From contig BLAL01000071.1 of assembly GCA_015698045.1 (NCBI GenBank), forward strand, positions 374,501 to 438,500: a stretch of 64,000 nt of DNA, in the 5' to 3' direction. The notes beneath the pieces were generated by a model, which was not told the DNA's origin, searched no databases, and saw only the letters and a list, made by a program, of their open reading frames with translations. This stretch comes from Rhizophagus clarus. Its lineage: Eukaryota; Glomeromycota; Glomeromycetes; Glomerales; Glomeraceae. Below are positions 23,995-35,960 of the stretch, in pieces (position 1 is the stretch's first letter; each line of letters begins with the position of its first letter). The translations under genes and the position numbers were made by a program.

Positions 23995-24167
23995 TCGCCG
24001 TTTTCAAAATGATGTACGCAGTTGTATCTGAATAGAAAAAAAAGAAAACCGAAAACCGGATGAAAACCGGATGAAAACAGAACAAAACACGGATGAAAAC
24101 CGGACGAATATTGGTATTCGAATATTCAATTACGAATAAATAGCATACACCATTTTGAAAACGGCGA
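23995..24167. mobile_element. TA-flanked MITE, copy 2
   Basis: A 173-bp element in the same orientation as copy 1, with ends TCGCCGTTTTCAAAATG and CATTTTGAAAACGGCGA and flanking TA. It carries one or two fewer aaccggatgaa units than copy 1. The two copies are only 154 bp apart. Confidence 0.75.
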
Positions 24168-24169
24168 TA

Positions 24170-26068
24170 ATAAGGGGTTTGAAGCGGTTAGGTTTACAGT
24201 TTCTTTACAAAAATTTTGGTAGAGCGATCTATTAAGAGATGCTTCGGCACATGAATTAACCAATAAAATTTAACATAGTAAAACATATGGGGTGCGCATA
24301 ATGCATAATAATGAAATCACCCCGCAGTTATCGTTATCGAATGATTTGAATAACTAAATTGTATTTTGGGATTTATTTATTTGTGTGAGTCCAGAAATGA
24401 CGTCATTTTATGAATTTTATGAGGGAGTGTTAAAATTTCCTAAATACAGTGGACAGTGATAAAATCATGAGAATGGATTAATAAATAATATTAAAAATAG
24501 AACACTAGAAAAATAAGGCCGTGAAGCTCGCTTCGGACCTTCCATTGAGAAGACTTCTCTTTCTCAACAAAATTTATATCGCAGTAACTTGACATAATTA
24601 TAATAGAAGTTTAATTATTATGTAATCCCTTTCCATGATCGAAAAGGCCGAAGCTGAACATTTTAGTCGAAAATTTCTACAAAAAAATGCGCTAATCCTT
24701 TATAGATGACCTCGACTCTTTAGAACTCCAAAAACTTGCATATTTGAATTGCATACGATTACACAAATTACACGTCTATTTTAAAAAAGGGAATGGTTAT
24801 TAATTAGCTTTGTAGATCATCTAACCTAATTCCTTTAATTAGGAATGCCAAGCCTATCGAACTAAACTTTTTAATATTTCTTCTTGAATATAAGGACTTT
24901 ATTCGTATCCTTTCACATAAACCAAAAACCAAATTTAGAATTGTCTTATTTCGAAGTTCCATTAACACCTTTTAATTTTTTTTTTTAAAAAAAAAATTTT
25001 ATGAGGAAAAAAAAAGAAAAATGTTATAATATATTTCATTTTACTTTTTTTTGCAATAGTGTTAAGGCTGAATGGCACTTGTTAATTATTGGTTTATAAT
25101 GAATGAATGATTACTTACGAGTTTAGGTACAAGTTCATGATTTAACAATATAAGCACAGGAACTATTTTCCCTTAATCGTCATAAAAAGTTTCTTGGCAT
25201 TTTCTTGGCAATTTTATAACCGCATGAAACTATTTAGAAAAAAAAAAAAACAAACAAACTAAATCCGTTAAACAAAATTTTTCTGTTCGATTATTATTCG
25301 TGTATTATTATTTTTTTTTTTTTTTTTTTTTTTTTTTGGAAAGCGAGGGATCGCTGTAAATCACATTTACAACTATATTATACTCTATACAATCTACGCA
25401 ATCTACCGGCAAGTATATAATGAAAAAACTTATATATTTAAAGCTAATCAATAAAATTTCAAGTTAAAAATAAAATTTTCTTTTATGGCAACATTACGAA
25501 AATAGAAATAAAATAAAATAAAATGAATTTTTTTTCGTCGATGATCAATTAACATCAATATTTTTGTAAAAAAAAAAGATTGACCAGTAAAAAAAACCTT
25601 GTTAAGTTATATGTAAAGTTATTTAATAGAGAAAAAGAAATTGTTTTTATTTAATATAATATTAGAAAAGTGCAAAATGTGCCAAGAGTTTTCATTAATA
25701 AATATATTGTAAATTTAATTTAAAAAATTGCATTTACATGGCGTATTAGTAAAATAAAACAGTGAACATCCCTTTTTATAGAAATTATAGTGTTCGCCTA
25801 TAAAATCGTGTCGTACATCCAATTTTTTTTTTTTAAAAAAAAAATATATAAATGGCGTATTCTTCAACTCTTTTACCTTCACTTCATTCACCGAATTCAA
25901 TTCTGGTTGACAGCACAAAAGAGAAAATTCTCTTTCAACCTTTTTTTTTTTTAATTTAAAAAAAAAAAAGATTCTGTTGAGCAGGTCGAAAAGGAAAGAG
26001 AATAAAAATAAATACACATTCCTTTTTTTATCATTTTCTATAGAAATAATCTTTAATCAATCTTCACC
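24170..26068. other. Intergenic region before chitin deacetylase
   Basis: AT-rich with long homopolymer junctions (about T12-A10 at 24977-24998, T26 at about 25311-25337, T10-A10 at about 25822-25842, and T/A runs at about 25941-25970). The last 200 bp are the promoter and leader of the chitin deacetylase gene. No other gene recognised. Confidence 0.45.
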
Positions 26069-27496
26069 ATGCATAAATTATTCTCGGTAATATCAATTTT
26101 TTTGCTGGCGTTATCCACTACAACATTAAACGTCGAAGCACAACTTCAGGGAAAATATCCTCCACTCGATACACCACCACCACCCGTAGCTTCTTGGACT
26201 GCTCTTGTAGATCAAACGAAATTACCAAAAGCTCCTGTTAGAACTGTTGGAGCTTCATGTCCCACTACTGATGAATTTTGTGTTTGGACTTGCACAACTT
26301 GTACGAGACCCGATACTGATTTCACTTTTTGTCCTAACAAAGGAGGTAAATAAATAAATTTATAACTCAAATATTAATTAATAATTTTAATTATTATAAT
26401 TATTAAACTTCGTTCCGATTTCTTTTCAGATTGGGCTTTAACATATGATGATGGTCCTACGTAAGTATTAATAATTAGATATTATTTGATGGATTTACAC
26501 TCGCATTATACTCACATTATAAATATTTTCTTTAGAAATAATACATTGAAAGTTCTTGATGCGCTTAATGCTAGAGGCCTTAAAGCAACATTCTTTGCGA
26601 TCGGAAGTAGAGTTGTTGAAAGTCCCCAAATTCTCAAACAGATCGTTGACGCTGGTAAGTTTTAATAAGAAGTATATAATTAATACTATAAATGCAAAAA
26701 GTACGTTAATTAATTAATTTATTTATCATCATTAGGGCATCAGGTTGGTGTACACACTTGGTCGCACACACCTCTTACAACACAAACCACTGAAGAAATT
26801 ATAGCAGAAGTAAAATGGACAGAAATGGCCATTAAACAAGCCGTTAATTTGACACCTAAATGGTTTAGAGCTCCTCAAGGAGATATTGATGACAGAGTTC
26901 GTGGAATATTAAGACAACTTGGTTATAGAATCGCTTTTTGGAATCATGATACAAATGATTGGATGTCAAATTCTGATCCAACTTTTGATTTGAAATGGAT
27001 CCCAGCGAATTTTACAATTTGGGTACAAAATACAACTGCAACAACTGGATTTGCTTCTTTAGAACATGATGCTTTTAATAAATCCTCTTCAATGGCTGAG
27101 GCAGCTATGGATATTGTTCTTAAAGCAAATTTTAAACCACAAAGCGTGGCTGTGTGTTTAGGTGATAAACAACCCTATGTTGAAAATGTTACACTCCCTC
27201 CATCTAATTTTAACGGACAAAGTGGTGCTTCTACTGGTGCAGCTGGACAAAATTATGGTTCTACTGGTACGGGTACAGCTGGACAAAATTATGGTTCTAC
27301 TGGTACGGGTACAGCTGGACAAAGTTATGGTTCTACTGGTACAGGTACAGGCGGACAAAGTTATGGTACTATTGGTACAGGTACAAGCGGGCAAAATTAT
27401 GTTGTTTCTACTGGTATAGTCACCGAAAAGAACTTGTTATTAGGAATTGTTTGTGGATTAATAATGATGATTTTAGGTTTTGTTGGAACCATTTAA
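26069..27496 (+). CDS. Secreted chitin deacetylase (polysaccharide deacetylase, NodB fold), GPI-anchored
   Basis: Four exons, 26069-26345, 26430-26460, 26536-26654 and 26736-27496, all with GT-AG introns of 75-84 bp, give 395 residues. An N-terminal signal peptide (hydrophobic LFSVISIFLLALS) comes first, then a Cys-containing segment. The NodB motifs follow in order: TYDDGP (motif 1, split at exon 2), HTWSHTPL (motif 2, metal-binding His), RAPQGDIDD (motif 3) and WNHDTNDW (motif 4). The enzyme family removes acetyl groups from chitin using a bound divalent metal at the cell surface. After residue about 310 a Gly/Ser/Thr-rich stalk has three to four GQNYGSTGTGTA repeats, then a hydrophobic tail (NLLLGIVCGLIMMILGFVGT) typical of a GPI-anchor signal. 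The product likely modifies the fungal wall; a role in hiding chitin from plant receptors is inference. Confidence 0.92.
27234..27402 (+). repeat. In-frame minisatellite in the chitin deacetylase stalk
   Basis: About four tandem copies of a 42- to 45-bp unit (ggacaaaattatggttctac core) encode the Gly/Ser/Thr-rich stalk. Copies are nearly identical, so length variation between strains is likely. Confidence 0.75.
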
Positions 27497-28321
27497 TTTA
27501 ATTTCTAAGCAAATTTGCTAATTTCATAGGAACTATTTTAATTGTAATCGCTTTAGAAGTTATTGTTATTCAAAATACTTAATTAATTTCGTTTAACAAT
27601 TTATTCGAATTATCTTTACATATTTTAATTAGATTATTTCTTTTCTTTCTTTAGAAGTGTTGCTTTTTATCGTATATTTTTTTTTTATTTTTTTTACAAT
27701 TAAATAAAGTATTGTAAAAAAATCATAATTATAAAATACTGCGTCCCATTTTTTTTATTATAAATAATTTATTTATAATTAGTAAATATTTGCGTTTTAA
27801 TTGTTTTAATTGAACTTTTTATTAATGTGTCCCGACGCGGCGACGCCCTAAATCCTGAAATGCCAAAATCCTGAAATTCAATAATCCAACTGACAAATTC
27901 TGAATCCTAAAATCCACATGGCATAATACTGAAATACAAAATCCCGAATTTTATAATAATATTTTCATAGACTTGAATTTATAATCTCAAATTTCGTAAT
28001 TCCAAATTTTATAATCTTGAAATGTATTAAATATGTGCTAGATGTTTTAATTTAAGAATTTTTGATCAATAATTTATTAGAGAAAATTTTTATTATAATT
28101 GTTAGTTATAAAGGGATGAAAGACGAACATATTTTTTCCATCAAAAGTGAGATTACTATTGTTATATAAACATTTCTAAATCTTAGAATGACATCTTAAA
28201 TTTGAAATTAACAGTAATAATGGTAATTTCATTTAAAAAAAATACTGTAATTTCAAAGTTGTTTACATTAATATTTATTCATATTTCCTTTTGTATGTGC
28301 ATGATTATTTGATTGAATCAT
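27497..28321. other. 3' flank of chitin deacetylase; degenerate repeat
   Basis: 27497-27730 is probably the 3' UTR and terminator region (an attaaataaag stretch at about 27700). From 27835 the sequence repeats short aatcctgaaat-type words, and related aatcccgaaat words recur inverted near 28805-28910. This may be an old inverted-repeat element into which the MITE at 28324 inserted. Too decayed for a firm call. Confidence 0.35.
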
Positions 28322-28323
28322 TA

Positions 28324-28494
28324 TCACCGTTTTCAAAATGGTGAGGCTATTTATTCGTGATTGAATATTCGAATACCAATATTCGTCTGGTGTTCATCCA
28401 TTTTTTGTTCGGTTATCATCCGGTTTTCGTCTGGTTTTCGGTTTTCTTTTTTTTTATCCAAATTTAACTGCATACTTCATTTTGAAAACGGCTA
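28324..28494. mobile_element. TA-flanked MITE, copy 3 (inverted)
   Basis: A 171-bp copy of the family at 23655 and 23995, in the opposite orientation, with ends TCACCGTTTTCAAAATGG and CATTTTGAAAACGGCTA. The interior carries the complementary ttcatccggtttt repeats. End mutations make it older than the other two. Confidence 0.65.
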
Positions 28495-28496
28495 TA

Positions 28497-30495
28497 ATAA
28501 ACGATGTGCTCACAATAAAAATTTTGAAATATCGCACAAGATTAATTAGCGAAAGAACTCGATGATGATATAATGGATGAAATGAGTTTTTATTTTTAAA
28601 AATGAAGAATAATTTTGTAAAATTCGTGGCTTATCAAACTAATAAATTTTGATATTAACAAATTTTGAATTTCGGATAGAGTAACCAATGGTTCAATTCA
28701 AATAGAACATTTCGCCTATATAAAGCCAGCATATACAAGTAATACAACTTTAAATGTTTTTCCATATACGCGTGTTAAAGAAAAAAAAAAAAAAAAAAAA
28801 AATGCGAAATTGAGAATTCGAGATTATATCAATTCGGGTATAGCATTTCGAGATTTTTGCACGATACTATCGGGATTTCGAGTTTCGGATTTCGTACCGG
28901 ACTCATTTATCGGTTGGTTATGAGGAGAATACTCCGGGTAATTGCAACATATGAGTACAGTACTTGATTGTTATACAGTATAAACGGTAAAAAAATTTTT
29001 TTCTTTAAAAATAATCTGAGACTTTATTTATACACACATAAAATATATTCTAAAAGGATTTTAAAGTATCAAATAACGTCAAACGAGATAATTCTTAATT
29101 CAGATAGTAAGATAATTGTTAAAAGATCTTAACCAACCAGATTATTGTGTAACTCTTGGCATTTTTGCCAAGATTTGTTAAAGCTGCAGGTCGTGAACAA
29201 ATAAACATACTGACAAAATGCAGGTTAATATGATCCAAAATAACGAAACAAAATCTCTTTATATTTATTAAGAACGCATGAAGGCACCAAATTTATAATT
29301 TTAAAAGCTATTTGTTCTTTTTTTCTTGCCTTGGCGAAAACCTTGGCGAAAAAAAAGCTCGATTTTGTTTTTTATAAGATTCTTTACTAGGTCAACAGGG
29401 TTGTATTTACTAGTATTATAATGTGCAAGTATATTTAGAATATTTTATTATCGTTAAGACACACTAAGTATAATTGTGCTTTGTCATGCTGACCAACCAA
29501 ATTTCAATTTTGTTCGTGTAACAATTTAAGATTCGTTATTTTTTTTCTTCCTAAATATTGAATAGTAGTATACAAATAAATATTTGGTTACGAAGAATAT
29601 TACAAAAATTAATTCACGTAACTAATCGTTACAATTACATCTAATATTAACGATCTCTCGCAAATTCCTGGTAAATAACCATTGTTTGTAATTTTATTAA
29701 TTTGTTTGAAACGTGTGGTTTATGTAGTACTAAATTTAAATCATTCAATAAAATTTGAAAAAATTAATTTTTTATAATGTACAAAATTCGTGGTGGACTA
29801 CCAGTTATTTATTTTTATATTAATTGAAGAAATTTTCCAATTATTCACTAGACTTATTTAAGGCGTTGAAGTTATTATTACTAAATTGGATTCAGATATA
29901 ATTCTTCTTATTCGTACGGGAATTCCCAACGTTGATAAGTTGATTCTGAATGTACTGTACTGCTAAGACCAATTTGCAGAAACTTTTAGAATCGAAACCA
30001 AATAGTGAATGAAAAATCAAGATTTGGTCACAACTTAGTTTTATACAGTCACGATTTATAATAATCTTGAAAGTCCCCCTGTGCACGATCTTCAGATTAG
30101 TTAACGGTGATTGTAAAATTGTATTATCAAATTTGTAAATAAAATTTTCAACTTTGTAAACAAATAATAAAAAAAATGAACAAAATTAAATAGTTTATTG
30201 TTTTTTCCAAGATTTGTAAAATTTTATTAAATAATATTAGACGACTTTGTAAAATACATTTTCAAATATGAATTAGCATTCACTAGAAATAATATGTAAA
30301 CCAACTCCTATAAAATTTAAAGATAACAACAAATATTCCTTTACTATATACAAAATCATAATCGATATCATGCGGAGACCTTTAAAAATTCTCGGTTCTG
30401 AAAGTATCCGGCGAAAATGATCATCCAATAATATATCAATAAGTATTAATTTTAATGTATGGTCGTAATCGATAACACTAAATTTGAACTTTTTT

Positions 30496-30526
<31 letters not shown>

Positions 30527-32961
30527 TGGACAAAAATTATGAGGATTGTCTACAACAAAATTCTTCACACCTTCTTGTCCGAAGTGCCTTAGGCGGCACG
30601 AATAAAAAAAATTGGCTCTCATACCAGAGACCAATCTATAATTCTATATCGACCCGGCGACCAGGATTTTTCTTAAGAAAAAATTTCAACCAATAAAATT
30701 CGTTTATTGGTTGTATTTAATGTTAATGTGTTATTTGTTACTAATTAATAGCAATAGCGTATATTCAATGTGATATCTAGTAATAATATAATAAAATATT
30801 AACTTTCTAGTAATTGACTAAAATTTTATTTATTTTTTTTAGATATATATAGCAAGCAACGCTCAAGAAATATAACGAATTAAGTAAGCAAGTAGTAACT
30901 ACGCTATACTTGTTGAAGCACCGACCAGCATTTAAATATTCAATTGACATTTCATGGGATCCATTTAATTTCTTCAAACATATGGGCTGGTTTGACTCTA
31001 TCCGATTTTGTCACATAAATGCATTTTTCTTAGTTCACGGGGTTGAATTATTATGATAATTGTAAATCTGTAACACAATAAAATAAACCAGTGACAAGAG
31101 CTGATCCTATATCAATCATAAAATCCTGATGATCTATAGTTTTTTCAATGTATTTCGCGTCTTCAAAGTTCATTGCAAATTGGTTACAGATTGGTTTTGA
31201 GGAATCGGAAAGGAATCAGCAAATCTAATAAAAAACATATTACGTTGTTTATAACAAATAATAAGCTATTATACACTTTATAAAACGTTAAAAGAACAAG
31301 AGGGCACTGTATGGTTTGTAGATTGCAAAAAAATTTGTAGCTAAACTTTCAAAATACCAACTTTTAGTTTATTAATTCTCACTTTCTTTATTATAGGCTT
31401 TAATGAGTAAATAGTAAACAACAGAGAACAACAGAAGATCTGGACTTTTTTTTAAATAATTATTACATTTACATAGTTTTTATTCTATTTTAATTCGTTG
31501 TAATCCAATTTAAATAGTTTTTGGTTTAAAATAATATTTATGATTATTACTCTTAATTAATATATAATTTTCATGATTTTAAACTTGTAAATTAAGATAA
31601 AATAATATTTCTTTTTTTATTCCTTTGCGCAAAGTATCGTTAAATGTTTCGTTATGTTGATCATCATGTGAGATTGAACCAATAAACATATTTTAACATG
31701 CTACCCCCTTGTTATCACATAAGTGATATTATCGCATCACGTGGAGTCAAATCGGCCCATATGAAGCAACATTAATTGGTTTAGGATCTAATTTTTTCCA
31801 AAATCCATATTCAAAAATATAGTTTGCCTTACCACCTATGCCTGTTATTTGAAGGAAAGAAGAAAGAAAACTATGAACAAATCTATATCCATATTGAAAA
31901 TTTTGACTGAAAAATTATTATATACGGTTAAAAAAAAGAAACTTGAACTAAAAAAAAGAAAATTTATATTATCAATATGTGAAGTTTAAGAACCAGAATG
32001 TGAAAATTCGAATAGCTAATAAAAGAAATTCGTCCCCATTTCCATCAGGTAGGCGGTCTAAACCCAGGGAAATCAGTGAATGCAAAGAGATTTTTCCAGC
32101 AGTGATCGTTGTATCCTGATTTACTGTGAATCTTCTGTGTGCACACATGTTGTATTGTTGATGAGACGTATGCTAACACCTTCTATTTCTTGTTTGTAGG
32201 ATTTTTCAACGGTTAAACTGAACATTATGAAATTTGAGTGAGTCATGAAAAAACTTGCAACGCTTGTGCCAGAGTAGTATGATGACTGATGTGTAAATCG
32301 AATTTAAAAATTCCATGATGAACCATCTTTTAATAGACTCACATTATATGAATAGCTAAACTATTAAATTTATGTTTATATTGGTTTCCCATGTAAATAA
32401 AATTATGGTTGTTTAGTCAATTTGCGACATTATTCCAATACATACATCTCAAACATCTAATATTTTTGTTTATTTGTATCATTTATTAATAAGAAGATTT
32501 CTAATCTTAATCAGGGGGAATTTTCCCTCCCCCCTACTATGCGACATTTAATGGGTGACTATTAGTATTTTCAGTACCAAAAAAAATTTTAAGTCTCCAT
32601 ATTACTTAATAATAAAAATGGAAACGCAGAGGTGTGATGCATTGTGACAACTAAACCACCCACCCCAAACCTAACCCTAATGTCATAAGCTTATGTATAA
32701 TATATAGGGGGGGATTTTCCCTCCGGTTAAATGTAGTTATTTTCTATTAATAAATTAGAATAAAATATTTACACGATTGGTTGTTTTTCTCATACTAATT
32801 AAGTATGGATTTCTTGTTGATTCCAAACCATTGTTTATCAAAACTTAATTTGATAAAAAAAAAGTTTATTGTAAAAAAAGAAAACTATATTATTATAAAT
32901 AAATTATTGAGTTCCTTACAAATTATTTGATTTAAATTACTATGTGAATGTTAACACTTTA
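28497..32961. other. Gene-poor AT-rich stretch
   Basis: No intact gene found on either strand. Poly-A runs lie at 28780-28801 and 30499-30526. Two copies of a ggggg(g)attttccctcc word lie at about 32514 and 32708. A short cctaaccctaa word near 32678 resembles the telomere repeat but is not an array. A minus-strand stretch near 31720-31860 resembles a much decayed kinase N-lobe, too weak to annotate. Confidence 0.4.
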
Positions 32962-33150
32962 TTATAAGCAAGGTATTGTCATCAGATCAAACCGTTTTAA
33001 CACAAAATCATTTCCAAGATTTTCCAATTTGCACGCGCTATGGAACCGTCAGGTTGATGAATATTACTAAATTGGTTGTATTCGTAATATCCTAAATGTT
33101 TTTTATCAATAGCTTCTTCAATCAAATTAATTCATTCATCTGTATTTTTA
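32962..33150 (-). pseudogene. Protein kinase N-lobe fragment
   Basis: The minus strand reads NTDE-stop-INLIEEAIDKKHLG, YYEYNQFSNIH, then a damaged Gly-rich loop and SIARANWK, with NDFVLKRFDLMTIPCL in a shifted frame. The pattern WI.WIEEAI.KK...YYEY..F.NI...RANWK is characteristic of Glomeromycotina kinases. One stop, a lost Gly-rich loop and a frameshift show it is dead. No C-lobe was seen. Confidence 0.55.
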
Positions 33151-33639
33151 TATCATACCTTTTGATATCATGCATTCTGAGCATTTCAAACGTCGTTTTT
33201 AAGACTTTCGAGAAGAAACATTTAATAATAAATTGAAAAGTGTAAAATTTCCACTTCTACTATTCGATCTAGATTGCTTAAATAATTTATAATGGAAAAC
33301 ATAATTAGTTCTGATTAGTGTTACAAACAATATTTACTAACTTTTGTGTCAGGTTGAGCAACTAGGCTTACATGACCAAAAGAAAAAAAAATTGACTGCA
33401 AGAAAAATAATTATAAATTAATTTATAAAATAAAAGAATAAATGATAGCTCAAACAAAATTAAATATTGTTTTTATTGGAAAGAACATTCTATCTGATTT
33501 TGCATTATCCGTTTATCCGGATATCTAATTATTTTAGCAGACCAATTCAGGCCAAATTTATAATTCCGACCATAGACTTCGTAAGATGATCATTTCCTTT
33601 TTTGGTGATATTGTTCGACGAAAAAATATTTATCCAAAA

Positions 33640-35330
33640 ATCACTGTTGATGGTTTATAACCACATTTTACCTAATCTAATTTCTTGTAATGCATTATAA
33701 TAATATTCTTTATCCTAAATTTTTCTTTGTGGTTGTCATGAAAATAAAGAATAAAATAATTTCTATTCTGATGATTTATATACGGGTAATCCAGTTACTG
33801 GAGGTAATTGAGCTAAATCTCCAATAATAACTAGTGTTCCGAAAGGGTCGAGTCGGGTCGAGTTTGAGGATGTATTCGAACTCGACCCGAGTATAAAAAC
33901 AAACCCGTACAAATACCCGGGTTAACATTTATATGACCCGACCTCTGACCCGACCCGATACAGTTTAATTCCCGGATAACCCGGGTCCAAATAAAATTTT
34001 CAGATAAAATAAATCTTTATTATATACTTTGGATGGAAATGCTGTTACAAATTCATCTAATGTACTTTGAGTTTCTATCATTGAATTCCTGCTTTTTTGG
34101 ATTTTTATCTGGATAATTACACTCTAAAGAACGCCAAAGATTCGTAGTATTTGTTTTATTCCTAAAATTTTAATAAATGTAATATTAAAAGAGAATTTTC
34201 TTATTTTTTTTTTTATAAAAATACTTGTAAATAATTAAGCAAATATTTTTTTTTTCTAAAAAAAAAATACTTACGGACAGTTTAAGCACTTAACTTCTTT
34301 GAGTTTTTGTTTAAAAATCGTGTAATGTAATAAACATTTTATAGGCATGTTAATATCTGATTAAACCCGGGTCAACCCGGGTCTAGTAAAGGAGTGACCC
34401 TAACCCGACGGGTCGGGTTGGATATAAGACTCGTTTCAGATAATGATAAACCCGATTCGGATTTTAAACGCGGGTCGGGTCAAATGACCTGGGTCTGACC
34501 CGACCCTTTCGGAACACTAATAATAACTATTACATTAAAACCTCCAAATGTCATTATTTGCTGCTAAATATCAGAAATAAAGCATTTGATGCTATTGAAA
34601 TGTCATTAATAATTAAAGTATATATAGTTTTTAAAAATTTTAAAAAATACAATCATTAAAAGCTAAAGTTTGAAATCTACTTTATATTATTATACAAATT
34701 CTTTAATGCAGAATGTATTGTTTTATCACTAATATTTGTTGCTGCTATATCAGCTGGAACTAATAATAAATAATTTGATTGTTTATTTTTAAATGATCAA
34801 TAATTAAATTAATCATAAATGGTTTTCTAGTATCAGCTGAACCAGTAATGGAAACATAAGGATATTTGTTTTTTTTTGATTTTTTGGATCTAAATATTAC
34901 AAATAATAAAAAGGTCATTTAATTTAATCTTTTTGTTCTTTAGAAAATTTAATATATGGTAATAAGAGAGGATTAAAGGATTGATTTATAAAGATTTAAG
35001 TTATATAATAATAAGTTCTAATACTGAAGAAGAAAGAATATGTTGGAAATTATCAATCAAAATGTCTAAATTTTGAGTAATTTGAGAATCTAATTTTAGT
35101 TATTGAGAACATATATAATTATGTGCAACTTATTGTAATATTTCATTAATTTCAAGATGATGAAATAACTAATATTCCTAATATATTGAAAATTTTTTTC
35201 ACTTTCATGAGAAAGTTCAAGTAATAATTTTTGATAAAAAAATAGTTGAACATTATGTAATATTAAGTAATAAAATCTAACTAATTTTGAAACAGTTTTT
35301 TTTAATTGTATAAATCCTAATTTATTACTA
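33640..35330 (-). pseudogene. PIF1/Helitron-type helicase remnant, interrupted by a hAT element
   Basis: On the minus strand, motif I reads SITGSADTRKPFMINLIID (the expected GT.KS is mutated), followed by VPADIAATNISDKTIHSALK, LLINDISIASNALFLIFSS (a DE-box equivalent with mutated acids), GGFNVIVI, and beyond the insertion at 33832-34519 LVIIGDLAQLPPVTGLPVYK and ALQEIRLGK. The order and wording are those of PIF1-family helicases carried by Helitrons. Stops and frameshifts are frequent and the Walker A lysine context is damaged, so this is a dead copy. The upstream limit is uncertain. Confidence 0.65.
33824..34527. mobile_element. Non-autonomous hAT element with GGGTCGGGT repeats
   Basis: Body 33832-34519 (688 bp). 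It is flanked by the 8-bp duplication ataataac (33824-33831 and 34520-34527). The inverted ends are TAGTGTTCCGAAAGGGTCG (one mismatch further in). GC-rich subterminal gggtcgggt repeats contrast with the AT-rich host. It lies inside the helicase remnant between GGFNVIVI and LVIIGDL, so it is younger than that gene's arrival. The 8-bp duplication and TAGTG start fit hAT. Confidence 0.82.
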
Positions 35331-35960
35331 TAAATACTGTATTTAGTACTAGTTGGTCAAGTAATTATTATTTCATAGTTTTTAAAATATTTTGAGTAAG
35401 TTAAATTAGTAAATTTCTTCTTTTTTGGGATTAAAATATTTTTCATTATGATTTTTCCAATATGGATTATCATTGTTTTCATTAATTAATGAAATAGAAC
35501 AAATAGCTTTTTGTTATAGATAATCTGTAGTAAAATAAATAATAGCAGATGAAGAATTACAAATAGTAATTTCATTCAATATTAAAAATATTAATTCCAT
35601 AGAATCTAATCTGTATTCTATTACATATTCTTAAAATATAAAATATGAGAAGGTTCAGATTTAGCTATATATTTTGTTAAATAAAACTAGACATTTACAT
35701 TTTAAACTGCAAGTATCAATCTGATTTGCTTTAACTTTTATATATAATTCTTGTTCAATATTTAGACCTGATAAATCAGATCTTATCCTTTAAACGATAG
35801 AACCTCGCAGGCAAATTTGCCTGCAATTTTACCCAAATTTTAGCTCTCATCTATTTTTAGAAATATTAATGCTACCTTAATAAAAATTTTTTTCCAAATC
35901 ATTTGAATTTTATATCACGTGATTATGATCATCATTTTCTAGTTTACATATTAGAATGTT
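35331..35960. other. Decayed flank of helicase remnant
   Basis: The minus strand shows scattered helicase-like words (for example a KLLLELSHESEKN stretch nearby) too damaged to assemble. Nothing else recognised. Confidence 0.35.

Noticed and set aside
30499..30640. Poly-A run next to a segment with a tgccgcctaaggca palindrome, possible SINE
   Set aside because: The A-run is upstream of the segment in the plus sense, box A/B matches are poor and no target duplication was found.
31720..31860. Possible kinase N-lobe on the minus strand
   Set aside because: Only a few words (GIGGKANYIFEYGFWKKLDP) suggest it; there is no linker, no lysine motif and no C-lobe.
32670..32690. Telomere-like cctaaccctaa word
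   Set aside because: There are only about two units and no array, inside ordinary sequence.
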